The notes under the pieces: generated by a model
Told to the model about the DNA's origin: nothing
What the model saw: the letters and a program-made list of their open reading frames with translations, nothing else
Databases searched by the model: none
Made by a program: the position numbers and the translations under genes
Assembly: GCA_044433415.1 (NCBI GenBank)
Contig: JAWXTP010000135.1
Span: 1-7,699, forward strand
Source of the DNA: JAWXTP01 sp044433415
Lineage (GTDB): Bacteria > Bacteroidota > Bacteroidia > Bacteroidales > Rikenellaceae
Reading direction: 5' to 3'
Length of the DNA stretch: 7,699 bases
In this document: positions 1-5,545 of the stretch, one piece after another
How the letters are laid out: each line of letters starts with the position of its first letter
Position numbering within the stretch: the first letter of the stretch is position 1

Positions 1-23
1 TGAATCGAAAATATAGTGGTTCT

Positions 24-198
24 ATATTAAGGAGAATTCTAGAAACTGGTTTTATTCGATTTCGAATTTTAAAGTTTTAGATTTGGGGTTTTATAAATAC
101 AGGCGTGGTGGTTCCCACGGCGTATTTATAAAAGTTCAAAGATGAAACGTTAAAATTAGAAAGCGTTAAAACCCAGTTTCTAGAAGTTTCCTTACGAT
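24..198. repeat. Long imperfect fold-back (hairpin) element
   Basis: The two arms pair in one fixed register: position i pairs with 222-i. Between 28-100 and 122-194 I count 62 paired positions of 73 (58 Watson-Crick, 4 G-U) with no insertion or deletion. The innermost 12 bp (89-100 with 122-133) are perfect. The apex is a small stem, 104-108 with 115-119, and a TGGTTC loop. The outer 22 bp (28-49 and 173-194) match as inverted repeats at 20 of 22 positions, like the terminal repeats of a MITE. I see no convincing target-site duplication and no open reading frame inside. It could be a MITE, a structured RNA locus or another single-strand-folding element. The structure is certain from sequence; its nature is not. 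A further 7-bp stem (10-16 with 22-28) sits at its left edge. Confidence 0.8.
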
Positions 199-235
199 TT
201 AATAATGAAAAATATCGCTCTAAGAGTGCTGTTAA

Positions 236-817
236 AAATATGGCAATAATTGTTTTACACTACTTACAAGTAGTGAAAGACGTTTCTATCAAAAAATCAC
301 TGACATATACTCACAATGCAGTGCAGATTACGATGTACATAGCGAAATAACAAAAACTTTTTTCGCAACCGTTCAGAACAAACTACATTGGGCAATAAGT
401 AGTGAAACAGATGCTGAAATTGTTTACACTAGAGTTGACCATGAAAAAGAAAACATGGGACTAACATCGTGGAAAAATTCGCCCAAAGGCAAGATACGTA
501 AAGCGGACGTAACAATCGCCAAAAACTATCTCTCAAACGAAGAACTAGAGAGCTTAAATCTAATAGTCTCTGCTTATCTTGATTTAGCTGAGCTAAGAAC
601 TAAAAGACGACAAGTTATGTACATGAAAGATTGGATTACACAACTTGATAAATTTCTGATGGCAGATGATCGTGAAATATTAACTCACGCTGGCAAAATA
701 TCAGCAGCAGTAGCAAAAGAGAAAGCAGAAGGTGAATTTGAGAAGTATCGCATCACACAAGACAAACTCTACCAAAGTGATTTTGACCTATTTATACAAC
801 TGCTCAATGAGAGTTAG
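236..817 (+). pseudogene. RhuM-family protein remnant, N-terminus missing
   Basis: An open frame of 193 codons runs from just after a stop at 233-235 to TAG at 815-817. It matches the C-terminal half of RhuM-family (virulence RhuM, Fic/DOC-associated type) proteins from memory. Recognisable segments include ERRFYQKITDIY, EITKTFFATVQNKLHWAI, MGLTSWKNSPKGKI, AKNYLSNEELESLN, a YLDLAE segment, MKDWITQLDKFL and an EFEKYRITQDK segment. Family members are usually about 330 aa and begin with an HTH-like N-terminal region. That region is absent: frame stops occur at 200, 203, 206, 221 and 233, and no in-frame ATG exists before 455. The segment before ERRFYQ (about 242-271) already looks degraded. A 120-aa protein from ATG 455 could still be made but would lack the DNA-binding part. 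RhuM genes are common in defence islands and mobile elements, which fits the location. Molecular function of the family is not established. Confidence 0.8.
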
Positions 818-840
818 GTGATAGGTCATAGGTCATAGGT
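815..840. repeat. 7-bp tandem repeat (TAGGTSA, about 3.7 units)
   Basis: Consecutive units are TAGGTGA, TAGGTCA, TAGGTCA and a partial TAGGT. The first unit contains the TAG stop codon of the RhuM remnant. Short intergenic tandem repeats like this can vary in copy number between strains by slippage. No function can be assigned. Confidence 0.75.
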
Positions 841-841
841 G

Positions 842-957
842 CGACAAGCGACTAAAAATTTGTAGAAATAATCACAAAATATGCTGAATTCGCAGGTTGA
901 ATTCAGCAATAAAAACAAATTTTTACAAGTCCCATATAATTATATCGCCACTTGTCG
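842..957. repeat. Nested inverted repeats downstream of the DUF4435 gene
   Basis: Three inverted repeats are nested. The outer one is CGACAAG (842-848) with CTTGTCG (951-957). The middle one is an 11-bp perfect pair, 853-863 with 915-925. The inner one is a 10-bp hairpin described separately as a terminator. The outer right arm ends two bases before the stop codon of the DUF4435 gene. The spacing of the three layers is asymmetric, so this is not one continuous stem. It may mark an element edge or simply be a folded 3' untranslated region. Confidence 0.6.
882..908 (-). terminator. Hairpin terminator for the ATPase/DUF4435 operon
   Basis: A 10-bp perfect stem (882-891 with 899-908) has a 7-nt GCAGGTT loop, 51 nt past the DUF4435 stop codon on the minus strand. 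On that strand the stem is followed by the T-rich stretch ATATTTTGTGATTATTTC. It also faces the end of the RhuM remnant, so it may act in both directions. The T-tract is interrupted, hence moderate confidence. Confidence 0.5.
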
Positions 958-958
958 T

Positions 959-1972
959 TTAACTCCTAACTCCCCTTGGAGTTCTACTGTTCAAAAACTC
1001 CTGTATATCTGCTTCTAAAAGTTTAAAAAATGAACAATCTTCAAAGGATTCATTGTCAGACAATAATTTACTAGGTGAACGAAGGCTGTTCTTGTAGTTG
1101 CTAAGCTCATTTGACAGCGCTACTCCCCTTTTACTACTAGACCGTATAAATTCTATCATTAACTCCTTTAAAGAGTCACAAATGGACTCTAATAGCACTG
1201 TGACAACATTGTCATATAAAGTGTGACCATGCATAAAGTAATATACATTCTGAGGTGTTACTCCTAATTTCTCTAAACTAACTCGCATCTCGTCAACAGC
1301 TTTAACATGATGCCTGTTCTTTAGAATAAGAGACTTCTCACGTTTTAAACACTGCCTTTTCAGCCAATCTAAAGTAGATTTTCCATTATTTTCCACATCT
1401 ACATAGTTTAACCGAACGGTATTTCTAAAATCCACAAGTGTAAAAATATGCAAGTAAGTATTCACTTGTGCAGCAAATACATACCATAAGAATAAATTAT
1501 AAATAACCTCCGAGTAATCTGTCATGAATCTTTCAAAATCAAAGATTATCCTATCATTCTTTGTAGCTTTTACTGTAATATCCCTCAATGACGGAGGGTA
1601 ACACAAATAATTCTCTATAGCATAAGTATAAGTGTGGAAAATATAGGGCGATCTGTTTACCAACTTGCTTTGCTCTGTAGCATCTCCCAACAAATAATCA
1701 AAATCACTATCTAAGCATATAATTAAATTGTCGCCTAATGACTCCTTCATATTTAGCAACACTTTCTTACCCTTGGCAAGGTCTTCACGTACAGGTACAT
1801 TTATCTCAAACGTCAATTTGTCTGTTTCGTGCCTTGAAAGTATAGACCTCCAAAAAGAGATATCTCCATAGCCCTCCACAAACACATAAATTTTCTCTCG
1901 TAAGTCTGTTTTAGAAAATTTCTGTGCCGCTTTTAGGTAGGCTGAGTTTATATTATGCACTAATTTTGACAT
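959..1972 (-). CDS. DUF4435 (Toprim-like) protein, AriB-type PARIS effector candidate
   Basis: A 337-aa protein resembling the DUF4435 family. Near the N-terminus VFVEGYGDISFW gives a candidate Toprim Glu (E33). CLDSDFD carries a D88-x-D90 acidic pair. YAIENYL (118-123) is a typical DUF4435 signature, and a HGHTLYD segment lies at 248-254. The E plus DxD pattern is what a Toprim metal-dependent nuclease needs. In PARIS the DUF4435 protein AriB is the effector: it is held by the ATPase AriA, released when a phage anti-restriction protein is sensed, and AriB of an E. coli system cleaves tRNA-Lys. Here the gene is second in a leftward operon, 11 bp after the ATPase stop, so the two are surely co-transcribed. 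Assignment as a defence effector is inferred from the pairing. Its target and trigger in this organism are unknown. An unrelated OLD-like role for the pair is the main alternative. Confidence 0.75.
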   Translation of the reverse strand: MSKLVHNINSAYLKAAQKFSKTDLREKIYVFVEGYGDISFWRSILSRHETDKLTFEINVPVREDLAKGKKVLLNMKESLGDNLIICLDSDFDYLLGDATEQSKLVNRSPYIFHTYTYAIENYLCYPPSLRDITVKATKNDRIIFDFERFMTDYSEVIYNLFLWYVFAAQVNTYLHIFTLVDFRNTVRLNYVDVENNGKSTLDWLKRQCLKREKSLILKNRHHVKAVDEMRVSLEKLGVTPQNVYYFMHGHTLYDNVVTVLLESICDSLKELMIEFIRSSSKRGVALSNELSNYKNSLRSPSKLLSDNESFEDCSFFKLLEADIQEFLNSRTPRGVRS

Positions 1973-1983
1973 AGTGTATACAT

Positions 1984-2859
1984 TTAATCGTTTAACAAAG
2001 GTACTAAAGTTATTATATCGCTTACATCACTTACACAAGACATCCAGCCTCCCATTATCAATGCTGGAGAATGCGTTGAAGTAATAACTTGCACATTAGG
2101 ATTGAGAGATAATATATTATCAAAGAGAGTTTTCTGCCATTCAAAATGAAGAGAAATTTCAGGTTCATCCATAATCAAAATATAAAGTTCTCTCTTCTGG
2201 GTTAATACCAAAGTCAATATTATAATCAATTGCTTCTCACCCGAAGATAGCTGATAAGGAGATAATTCTAAATCCTGCATTTGAAACATAAGTTCATCGC
2301 GTTCCCTAATAACTGTTTTATGGGAATCCTTAAATGCAACATCTAGTATATCAAAAAACACCTCCTTCTGTTGCGCTAAAACCTTAAATTCATCTGTTAA
2401 TGTTCCCTTTGTTAAATGTTCTATGGCCTTCTTACCTATGAATAGCTGATATTTCAAGTAGCGCTCCATTATTTTGTATAAACTCCAATCCAACTCGGTC
2501 TTTACTTTATTGTCCGTAAGTTTCTGTACAGCCTCCATAATCAGTACCGAAGAATCAAAAGTACTAACTATATCAATATTAGACATCTTAAGTCGATCTT
2601 CATCAACATTTTCTCTGTCGACAACAACAATTTCGCCGTCTTCAAACTCTATTTTTATGCTACTTATTGGCTTGTAAGGATTGAAGTAACCTCCATTCAC
2701 TAAAGTGTTTGATACGGCCTGTAAAAGCGTACTTTTCCCACTTCCATTAATGCCTGAGATTACATTAACGCCTCTTTTAATACGCCATTTGATTAAATAG
2801 TTCTTATTTAACCCTTCAATCTCTATATTTGAGATATATGATTTTTTATGATATTGCAT
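1984..2859 (-). CDS. Compact ABC/AAA-type ATPase, AriA-like partner of DUF4435
   Basis: A 291-aa ATPase of the AAA_15/AAA_21 (OLD/SMC-like ABC) kind. Walker A is GINGSGKST (36-44, Lys42). The ABC signature is LSSGEKQ (204-210). Walker B is LIMDEPEISLH (228-238), with DE as catalytic acid. The switch histidine is in STHSPAL (261-267). The middle, about 100-200, is helical but too short for a long coiled coil, so the protein is smaller than the AriA proteins I recall from enterobacterial PARIS. The frame is open to an ATG at 2940, but that adds 27 very hydrophobic residues encoded by AT-rich DNA containing a -7 box and a dyad. I therefore start at ATG 2859 (MQYHKKS), which places the nucleotide-binding fold at the usual distance from the N-terminus. 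It is first in the operon, followed after 11 bp by the DUF4435 gene. Likely role: sensor and scaffold ATPase of a PARIS-like (type II-like) defence module. ATPase is certain; the system name is inference. Confidence 0.8.
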   Translation of the reverse strand: MQYHKKSYISNIEIEGLNKNYLIKWRIKRGVNVISGINGSGKSTLLQAVSNTLVNGGYFNPYKPISSIKIEFEDGEIVVVDRENVDEDRLKMSNIDIVSTFDSSVLIMEAVQKLTDNKVKTELDWSLYKIMERYLKYQLFIGKKAIEHLTKGTLTDEFKVLAQQKEVFFDILDVAFKDSHKTVIRERDELMFQMQDLELSPYQLSSGEKQLIIILTLVLTQKRELYILIMDEPEISLHFEWQKTLFDNILSLNPNVQVITSTHSPALIMGGWMSCVSDVSDIITLVPLLND

Positions 2860-2897
2860 AATGGCTTGTTTTTTGATTACAAAATGTTTGTACAACA

Positions 2898-2905
2898 CAA
2901 AAATA
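2898..2905 (-). promoter_or_regulatory. Candidate Bacteroidota -7 box for the ATPase operon
   Basis: On the minus strand this reads TATTTTTG, a full match to the TAnnTTTG -7 consensus. It lies about 40 bp upstream of the chosen ATPase start at 2859, giving a leader of roughly 30 nt. No clear TTG -33 element is seen at the expected distance; that position is instead covered by the dyad at 2914-2931. The site supports the downstream ATG, since the 2940 ATG would lie upstream of the transcript start. Confidence 0.4.
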
Positions 2906-2913
2906 TATAAAAA

Positions 2914-2931
2914 TATGTTAAATATAACATA
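2914..2931. promoter_or_regulatory. Perfect dyad, candidate operator of the divergent regulator
   Basis: TATGTTA (2914-2920) and TAACATA (2925-2931) are perfect inverted 7-bp half-sites around an AATA spacer. The dyad covers where the -33 region of the ATPase promoter should be, so a bound dimer would block the operon. CI-like HTH regulators bind such dyads as dimers. A shorter 8-bp palindrome, TTGTACAA at 2888-2895, lies near the predicted transcript start and may be another site. Binding is inferred. Confidence 0.45.
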
Positions 2932-2956
2932 AAATTTCATTTATTTGAAATATTAT

Positions 2957-2968
2957 TGTAATTTTACA
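2957..2968. promoter_or_regulatory. Second dyad, candidate autoregulatory operator
   Basis: TGTAA (2957-2961) and TTACA (2964-2968) are inverted half-sites around TT. The centre is 40 bp from the centre of the 2914-2931 dyad, about four helical turns. It overlaps TAATTTTA (2959-2966), a one-mismatch -7 candidate for the rightward regulator gene. Occupancy would then repress the regulator itself. In such AT-rich DNA a 5+5 dyad can occur by chance, so confidence is low. Confidence 0.3.
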
Positions 2969-3027
2969 TCGTTTTTATAAGAAACAAAAACTATTCATTG
3001 TATTTACTATCTAAATATTTTATAATT

Positions 3028-3666
3028 ATGACTGATTGGCAACGCTTAGAGCAAGTGATAAAGTGGGCAGGAAAAAACACCAATTCATTCGCAAAGGAAC
3101 TAGGTCTTAATCGCACTGAAAACCTGTATCAAATTAAAAAAGGAAATAATAAAATAAGTAAATCGTTAGCAACTAAAATTGTTTCGGTTTTCCCATCTAT
3201 AAATAAGTCATGGCTTATATTTGGTGAAGGAAATATGCTTCTTTCGAAAAACAATATAGTACCATCAAACACTCAGGCTTCAGGTGTTCCTTTTTTTGAG
3301 GATAATAACTATAATATTTTATCAATATCAGCAAGCGAACGTCCCGAAGCAACATATTCAATATTTGTTCCAATTGCAGGAGAATGTGATTTGGCAATAA
3401 GGCTAAACTCTAATGCTTTAGAACCTAAAATAACATTAGGCTCCATAGTCCTACTTAAGGAAATAAATAGTTCTGATATTATGTATGGTTATAAATACGT
3501 AATACTAATAAACGGAGAATGTATATTGAGAATAATAAAACGAGATGAAGATGATTCTAATGATTCTATTATCTTACAAAGTATAAATCCTGATTCTGAA
3601 ATACGTATTAATCGCTCAGATATTGAAAAACTATACCTTATTAAATCATCTATTACTCTTTATTAA
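3028..3666 (+). CDS. HTH plus S24/LexA-like regulator with lost peptidase residues
   Basis: A 212-aa CI-like regulator. An HTH domain spans about 5-60, with the recognition region LGLNRTENLYQIKKGNNKIS. It is followed by SWLIFGEGNML, a linker signature of Bacteroidota repressors of this class. The C-terminal half (about 111-206) aligns with the S24 fold: GECDLAIRLNSNALEPKI corresponds to the usual CDLAIPVYGDSMYPKI-like stretch. The GDSM motif reads SNAL, placing Ala130 where the Ser nucleophile should be. The expected Lys region reads ILRIIKR, with Arg168 at the likely Lys position (Lys171 is nearby). Self-cleavage therefore looks lost. I chose ATG 3028 (MTDWQRLEQ) over ATG 2998, because the extra 10 residues do not belong to the HTH. 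It is transcribed divergently from the ATPase/DUF4435 operon and is the obvious candidate controller of it and of itself. The domain call is firm, the regulatory target is inferred. Confidence 0.8.
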   Translation: MTDWQRLEQVIKWAGKNTNSFAKELGLNRTENLYQIKKGNNKISKSLATKIVSVFPSINKSWLIFGEGNMLLSKNNIVPSNTQASGVPFFEDNNYNILSISASERPEATYSIFVPIAGECDLAIRLNSNALEPKITLGSIVLLKEINSSDIMYGYKYVILINGECILRIIKRDEDDSNDSIILQSINPDSEIRINRSDIEKLYLIKSSITLY

Positions 3667-3685
3667 GGGGAATTCTAAAATCTGG
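3662..3685 (+). repeat. Copy of the left fold-back end, at the regulator stop
   Basis: These 24 bases match positions 26-49 at 21 of 24 in the same orientation (shared core GAATTCTA, then CTGG). The copy begins inside the last two codons of the regulator gene and contains its TAA stop at 3664-3666. It belongs to the same dispersed family as the copies at 160-186 and 3793-3819. Confidence 0.6.
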
Positions 3686-3720
3686 CTTATAGTTACTCTT
3701 ATATGTTTTGGCATCATTAC

Positions 3721-3773
3721 TAACAAAAGAAGGTTATTAATTTTTTGAGTTTGCTAATAACCTTCTTCTGTTA
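3721..3773. terminator. Strong hairpin between convergent genes, likely bidirectional terminator
   Basis: A 19-position stem (3721-3739 with 3755-3773) has a single mismatch, at 3726/3768; the inner 13 bp are perfect. The 15-nt loop contains a run of six T. It sits 54 nt after the regulator stop and 45 nt after the thioesterase stop, so it separates two convergent transcripts. The flanking T-tracts are short (TTATTC on the right), so termination may rely on the stem. Confidence 0.65.
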
Positions 3774-3792
3774 TTCTAAGAAACTAAAATAG

Positions 3793-3819
3793 CTTCTAAA
3801 AACAGGATTTTAACTCTTT
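3793..3819 (+). repeat. Dispersed repeat copy abutting the thioesterase gene
   Basis: The reverse complement of these 27 bases matches 160-186, the right arm of the long fold-back, at 23 of 27 positions. The copy ends in the stop codon of the thioesterase gene. In the same orientation it loosely resembles 3672-3700, so the spacer after the regulator carries two direct copies around the terminator hairpin. Confidence 0.6.
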
Positions 3820-4211
3820 TAAATTTGTACTCGTTTTGTATGGTACATACCTTCTGCAACGGCTATTAAATCCCCATCTTGATTGGTGATAGTGACACGT
3901 GCATTAAACATGCTTTTACGACCAAAAACAGCAATTGCTTCAGCGGTTAATTTGTCTCCTATCTTTGCTGCTGCTAAGAACCTAATATCAGACTGTATTG
4001 ATACTGAAACAGGCTGCAAAAAATTAGCACATGCTGCCATAGCAATATCAGCAAGTGTAAAGATTAATCCTCCATGGCCTACATTGCCACCATTTTTGTG
4101 ACGAGTTTCCACAACTACAGACATCAAAGCGTGTTGCTCATTTAATTCGTCAAGGGTTATACCTAGCTCATTAGCAAATATATCCTCTTTGTATAGATCT
4201 TCAAATTTCAT
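3819..4211 (-). CDS. PaaI-family hotdog-fold acyl-CoA thioesterase
   Basis: A 130-aa single hotdog domain, the normal length for PaaI-like thioesterases that hydrolyse small or aromatic acyl-CoA esters in the cytoplasm. The signature is NVGHGGLIFTLADIAMAACAN (43-63). His46-Gly-Gly and Asp55 correspond to the HGG...LAD motif whose Asp activates water in PaaI. The strand DIRFLAAAKIGDKLTAEA (75-92) is the typical central beta-strand region. No phenylacetate-pathway genes are nearby, so the substrate is unknown. The gene follows rlmN by 35 bp on the same strand and probably shares its transcript. Nothing looks truncated. Confidence 0.88.
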   Translation of the reverse strand: MKFEDLYKEDIFANELGITLDELNEQHALMSVVVETRHKNGGNVGHGGLIFTLADIAMAACANFLQPVSVSIQSDIRFLAAAKIGDKLTAEAIAVFGRKSMFNARVTITNQDGDLIAVAEGMYHTKRVQI

Positions 4212-4246
4212 AATTTATTGGGTGTTAAATTAGTTTTATATAAAAA

Positions 4247-5266
4247 TTAACTTTTTTTGTCACTTAACATTCCACATGCTGCATATATATCCTCACCACG
4301 TGAAGCTCTTATAGTTGTTATTATGCCTGACCGTGTAAGGGCATCACGGAATTGTTCAATTCGCTTCTGAGGTGATGGTAGAAGTTCAAAATCGGGAATT
4401 TTATGAAACCTAATAAGGTTTATTCTACAATGTATACCTCTTAAAGAATCGACAAGTTCATCAATATGTTTTTGAGTGTCGTTCATCCCGTCAAACATTA
4501 TGTATTCGAAACTAACACGACGTTGGTGAGTAAAATCATATCTTTTTATTAGTTCCAAGACTTGTGCTATAGGAAACTTATTCTCTACAGGCATTATGCT
4601 TTTTCGCTCAGCTGAGAAAGGAGAGTGAAGAGAAATTGCAAGATGCACCTTTGAGTTATCTAAGAACTTTTCAAGGTTATCCATGACACCTATAGACGAA
4701 AGAGTAATCCTCGTTGGACTCCATCCATATCCCCAATCAGAAGTTAATATTTCCAACGCACTGAATACCTCTTTGCTGTTGTCTAGAGGTTCGCCCATAC
4801 CCATGAATACGATATTTGTTAACTTGTCGCTTTCGTCTATCATTTTCACCTGGTTAAGGATTTCACCGCTAGTTAGGTTTCCTTTATAGCCACCTCTTGC
4901 GGTCATACAGAATTTACAGCCCATACGACACCCTTTTTGCGATGATACACAGAGGGTTGCTCTTTCTTTGTCAGGAATGTAAGCACTTTCGATTTTGGTA
5001 TTTGTTAGAGTAGGGAAAAGGTATTTTTTTGTTCCATCTTTTGACACGTATACATAAGAATAGTCAAAGTGACCTACTTCATACTTTTCATTAAGGATAG
5101 CAATTTTCGCTTTACCAAGATTTTTCATCTCTTCAAAACTATTAACACCTTTTTTATATAACCAGTCACAAATTTGCTTAGCAACAAATTTATTAAATCC
5201 GATATTAACAACAATATCTTCCAACTCAGATAGAGTTTTCCCGTATAACCACTCTTTATTTATCAT
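4247..5266 (-). CDS. rlmN: 23S rRNA A2503 / tRNA A37 C2-methyltransferase RlmN (radical SAM)
   Basis: A 339-aa full-length RlmN. It uses S-adenosylmethionine and a 4Fe-4S cluster to methylate C2 of A2503 in 23S rRNA, and in many bacteria A37 in some tRNAs. The cluster motif is CRMGCKFC (Cys113, Cys117, Cys120). The two catalytic cysteines are Cys106 in LCVSSQ, matching E. coli Cys118, and Cys331 in YAACGML, matching E. coli Cys355. The SAM-contacting GMGEP motif is at 156-160. The N-terminal 60 residues form the accessory helical domain (KFVAKQICDWLYKKG). Having both cysteines and this N-terminal domain argues for RlmN; the resistance methylase Cfr is the nearest alternative but is unlikely here in a core-gene setting. 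It leads a probable operon with the thioesterase. Confidence 0.96.
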   Translation of the reverse strand: MINKEWLYGKTLSELEDIVVNIGFNKFVAKQICDWLYKKGVNSFEEMKNLGKAKIAILNEKYEVGHFDYSYVYVSKDGTKKYLFPTLTNTKIESAYIPDKERATLCVSSQKGCRMGCKFCMTARGGYKGNLTSGEILNQVKMIDESDKLTNIVFMGMGEPLDNSKEVFSALEILTSDWGYGWSPTRITLSSIGVMDNLEKFLDNSKVHLAISLHSPFSAERKSIMPVENKFPIAQVLELIKRYDFTHQRRVSFEYIMFDGMNDTQKHIDELVDSLRGIHCRINLIRFHKIPDFELLPSPQKRIEQFRDALTRSGIITTIRASRGEDIYAACGMLSDKKS

Positions 5267-5322
5267 AACTATTTTTCTCTAAAAACCTCTTAGTTTTTCA
5301 TAATTTACACTTCAATATGATA

Positions 5323-5330
5323 CAAAAGTA
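5323..5330 (-). promoter_or_regulatory. Candidate -7 box for rlmN
   Basis: On the minus strand this reads TACTTTTG, a full TAnnTTTG match about 57 bp before the rlmN ATG. A TTTG lies further upstream (5357-5360 on the plus strand as CAAA), but the spacer of 26 nt is longer than usual. The rest of the 279-bp divergent spacer to the TonB-family gene is very AT-rich; TonB-side candidates CACTTTTG (5458-5465) and CAAATTTG (5513-5520) each miss one consensus base. Confidence 0.4.
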
Positions 5331-5409
5331 GTGAATTTTGTAGAAATAATAAATAACAAAAATAGATTTATAAGCCAAATATCAATAAAAAACACCTAAA
5401 AATAAAAAA

Positions 5410-5431
5410 AAATAACTTTTTTTAGTTATTT
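5410..5431. other. Hairpin with T-rich flanks in the divergent spacer
   Basis: AAATAACT (5410-5417) and AGTTATTT (5424-5431) form a perfect 8-bp stem with a T6 loop. T-rich stretches follow on both strands. It resembles a weak terminator, yet it lies between divergent genes with no upstream transcript to stop, so it may only be AT-rich promoter DNA. Confidence 0.3.
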
Positions 5432-5545
5432 AACTTTTTTCTTTGAATTTTTTTTCACACTTTTGTAAAATGAAAAAGTAAAAATACTCGTTCAAATTAA
5501 CTCTTTTTAACTCAAATTTGATAAAACGTTTAAAAGTATAAAATA

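Noticed and set aside
24..198. Integron attC site or retron msr/msd as explanation for the fold-back
   Set aside because: No RYYYAAC/GTTRRRY core sites bound the arms, and no integrase or reverse transcriptase gene is in the window.
132..349. An open stretch in another frame (KFKDETLKLE...NNEKYRSKSAVKNMAIIVL...) overlapping the hairpin arm and the RhuM remnant
   Set aside because: It overlaps the clearly recognisable RhuM frame, much of it is the hairpin's right arm, and I recognise no family in it.
815..840. CRISPR array
   Set aside because: The 7-bp units are contiguous with no spacers, and no cas gene is nearby.
959..3666. Complete prophage or integrative element
   Set aside because: No integrase, structural, replication or mobilisation gene is present; the CI-like regulator alone does not show a prophage.
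4247..5266. Cfr-type antibiotic resistance methylase
   Set aside because: The residue pattern, length and core-gene neighbourhood fit housekeeping RlmN; nothing points to Cfr.
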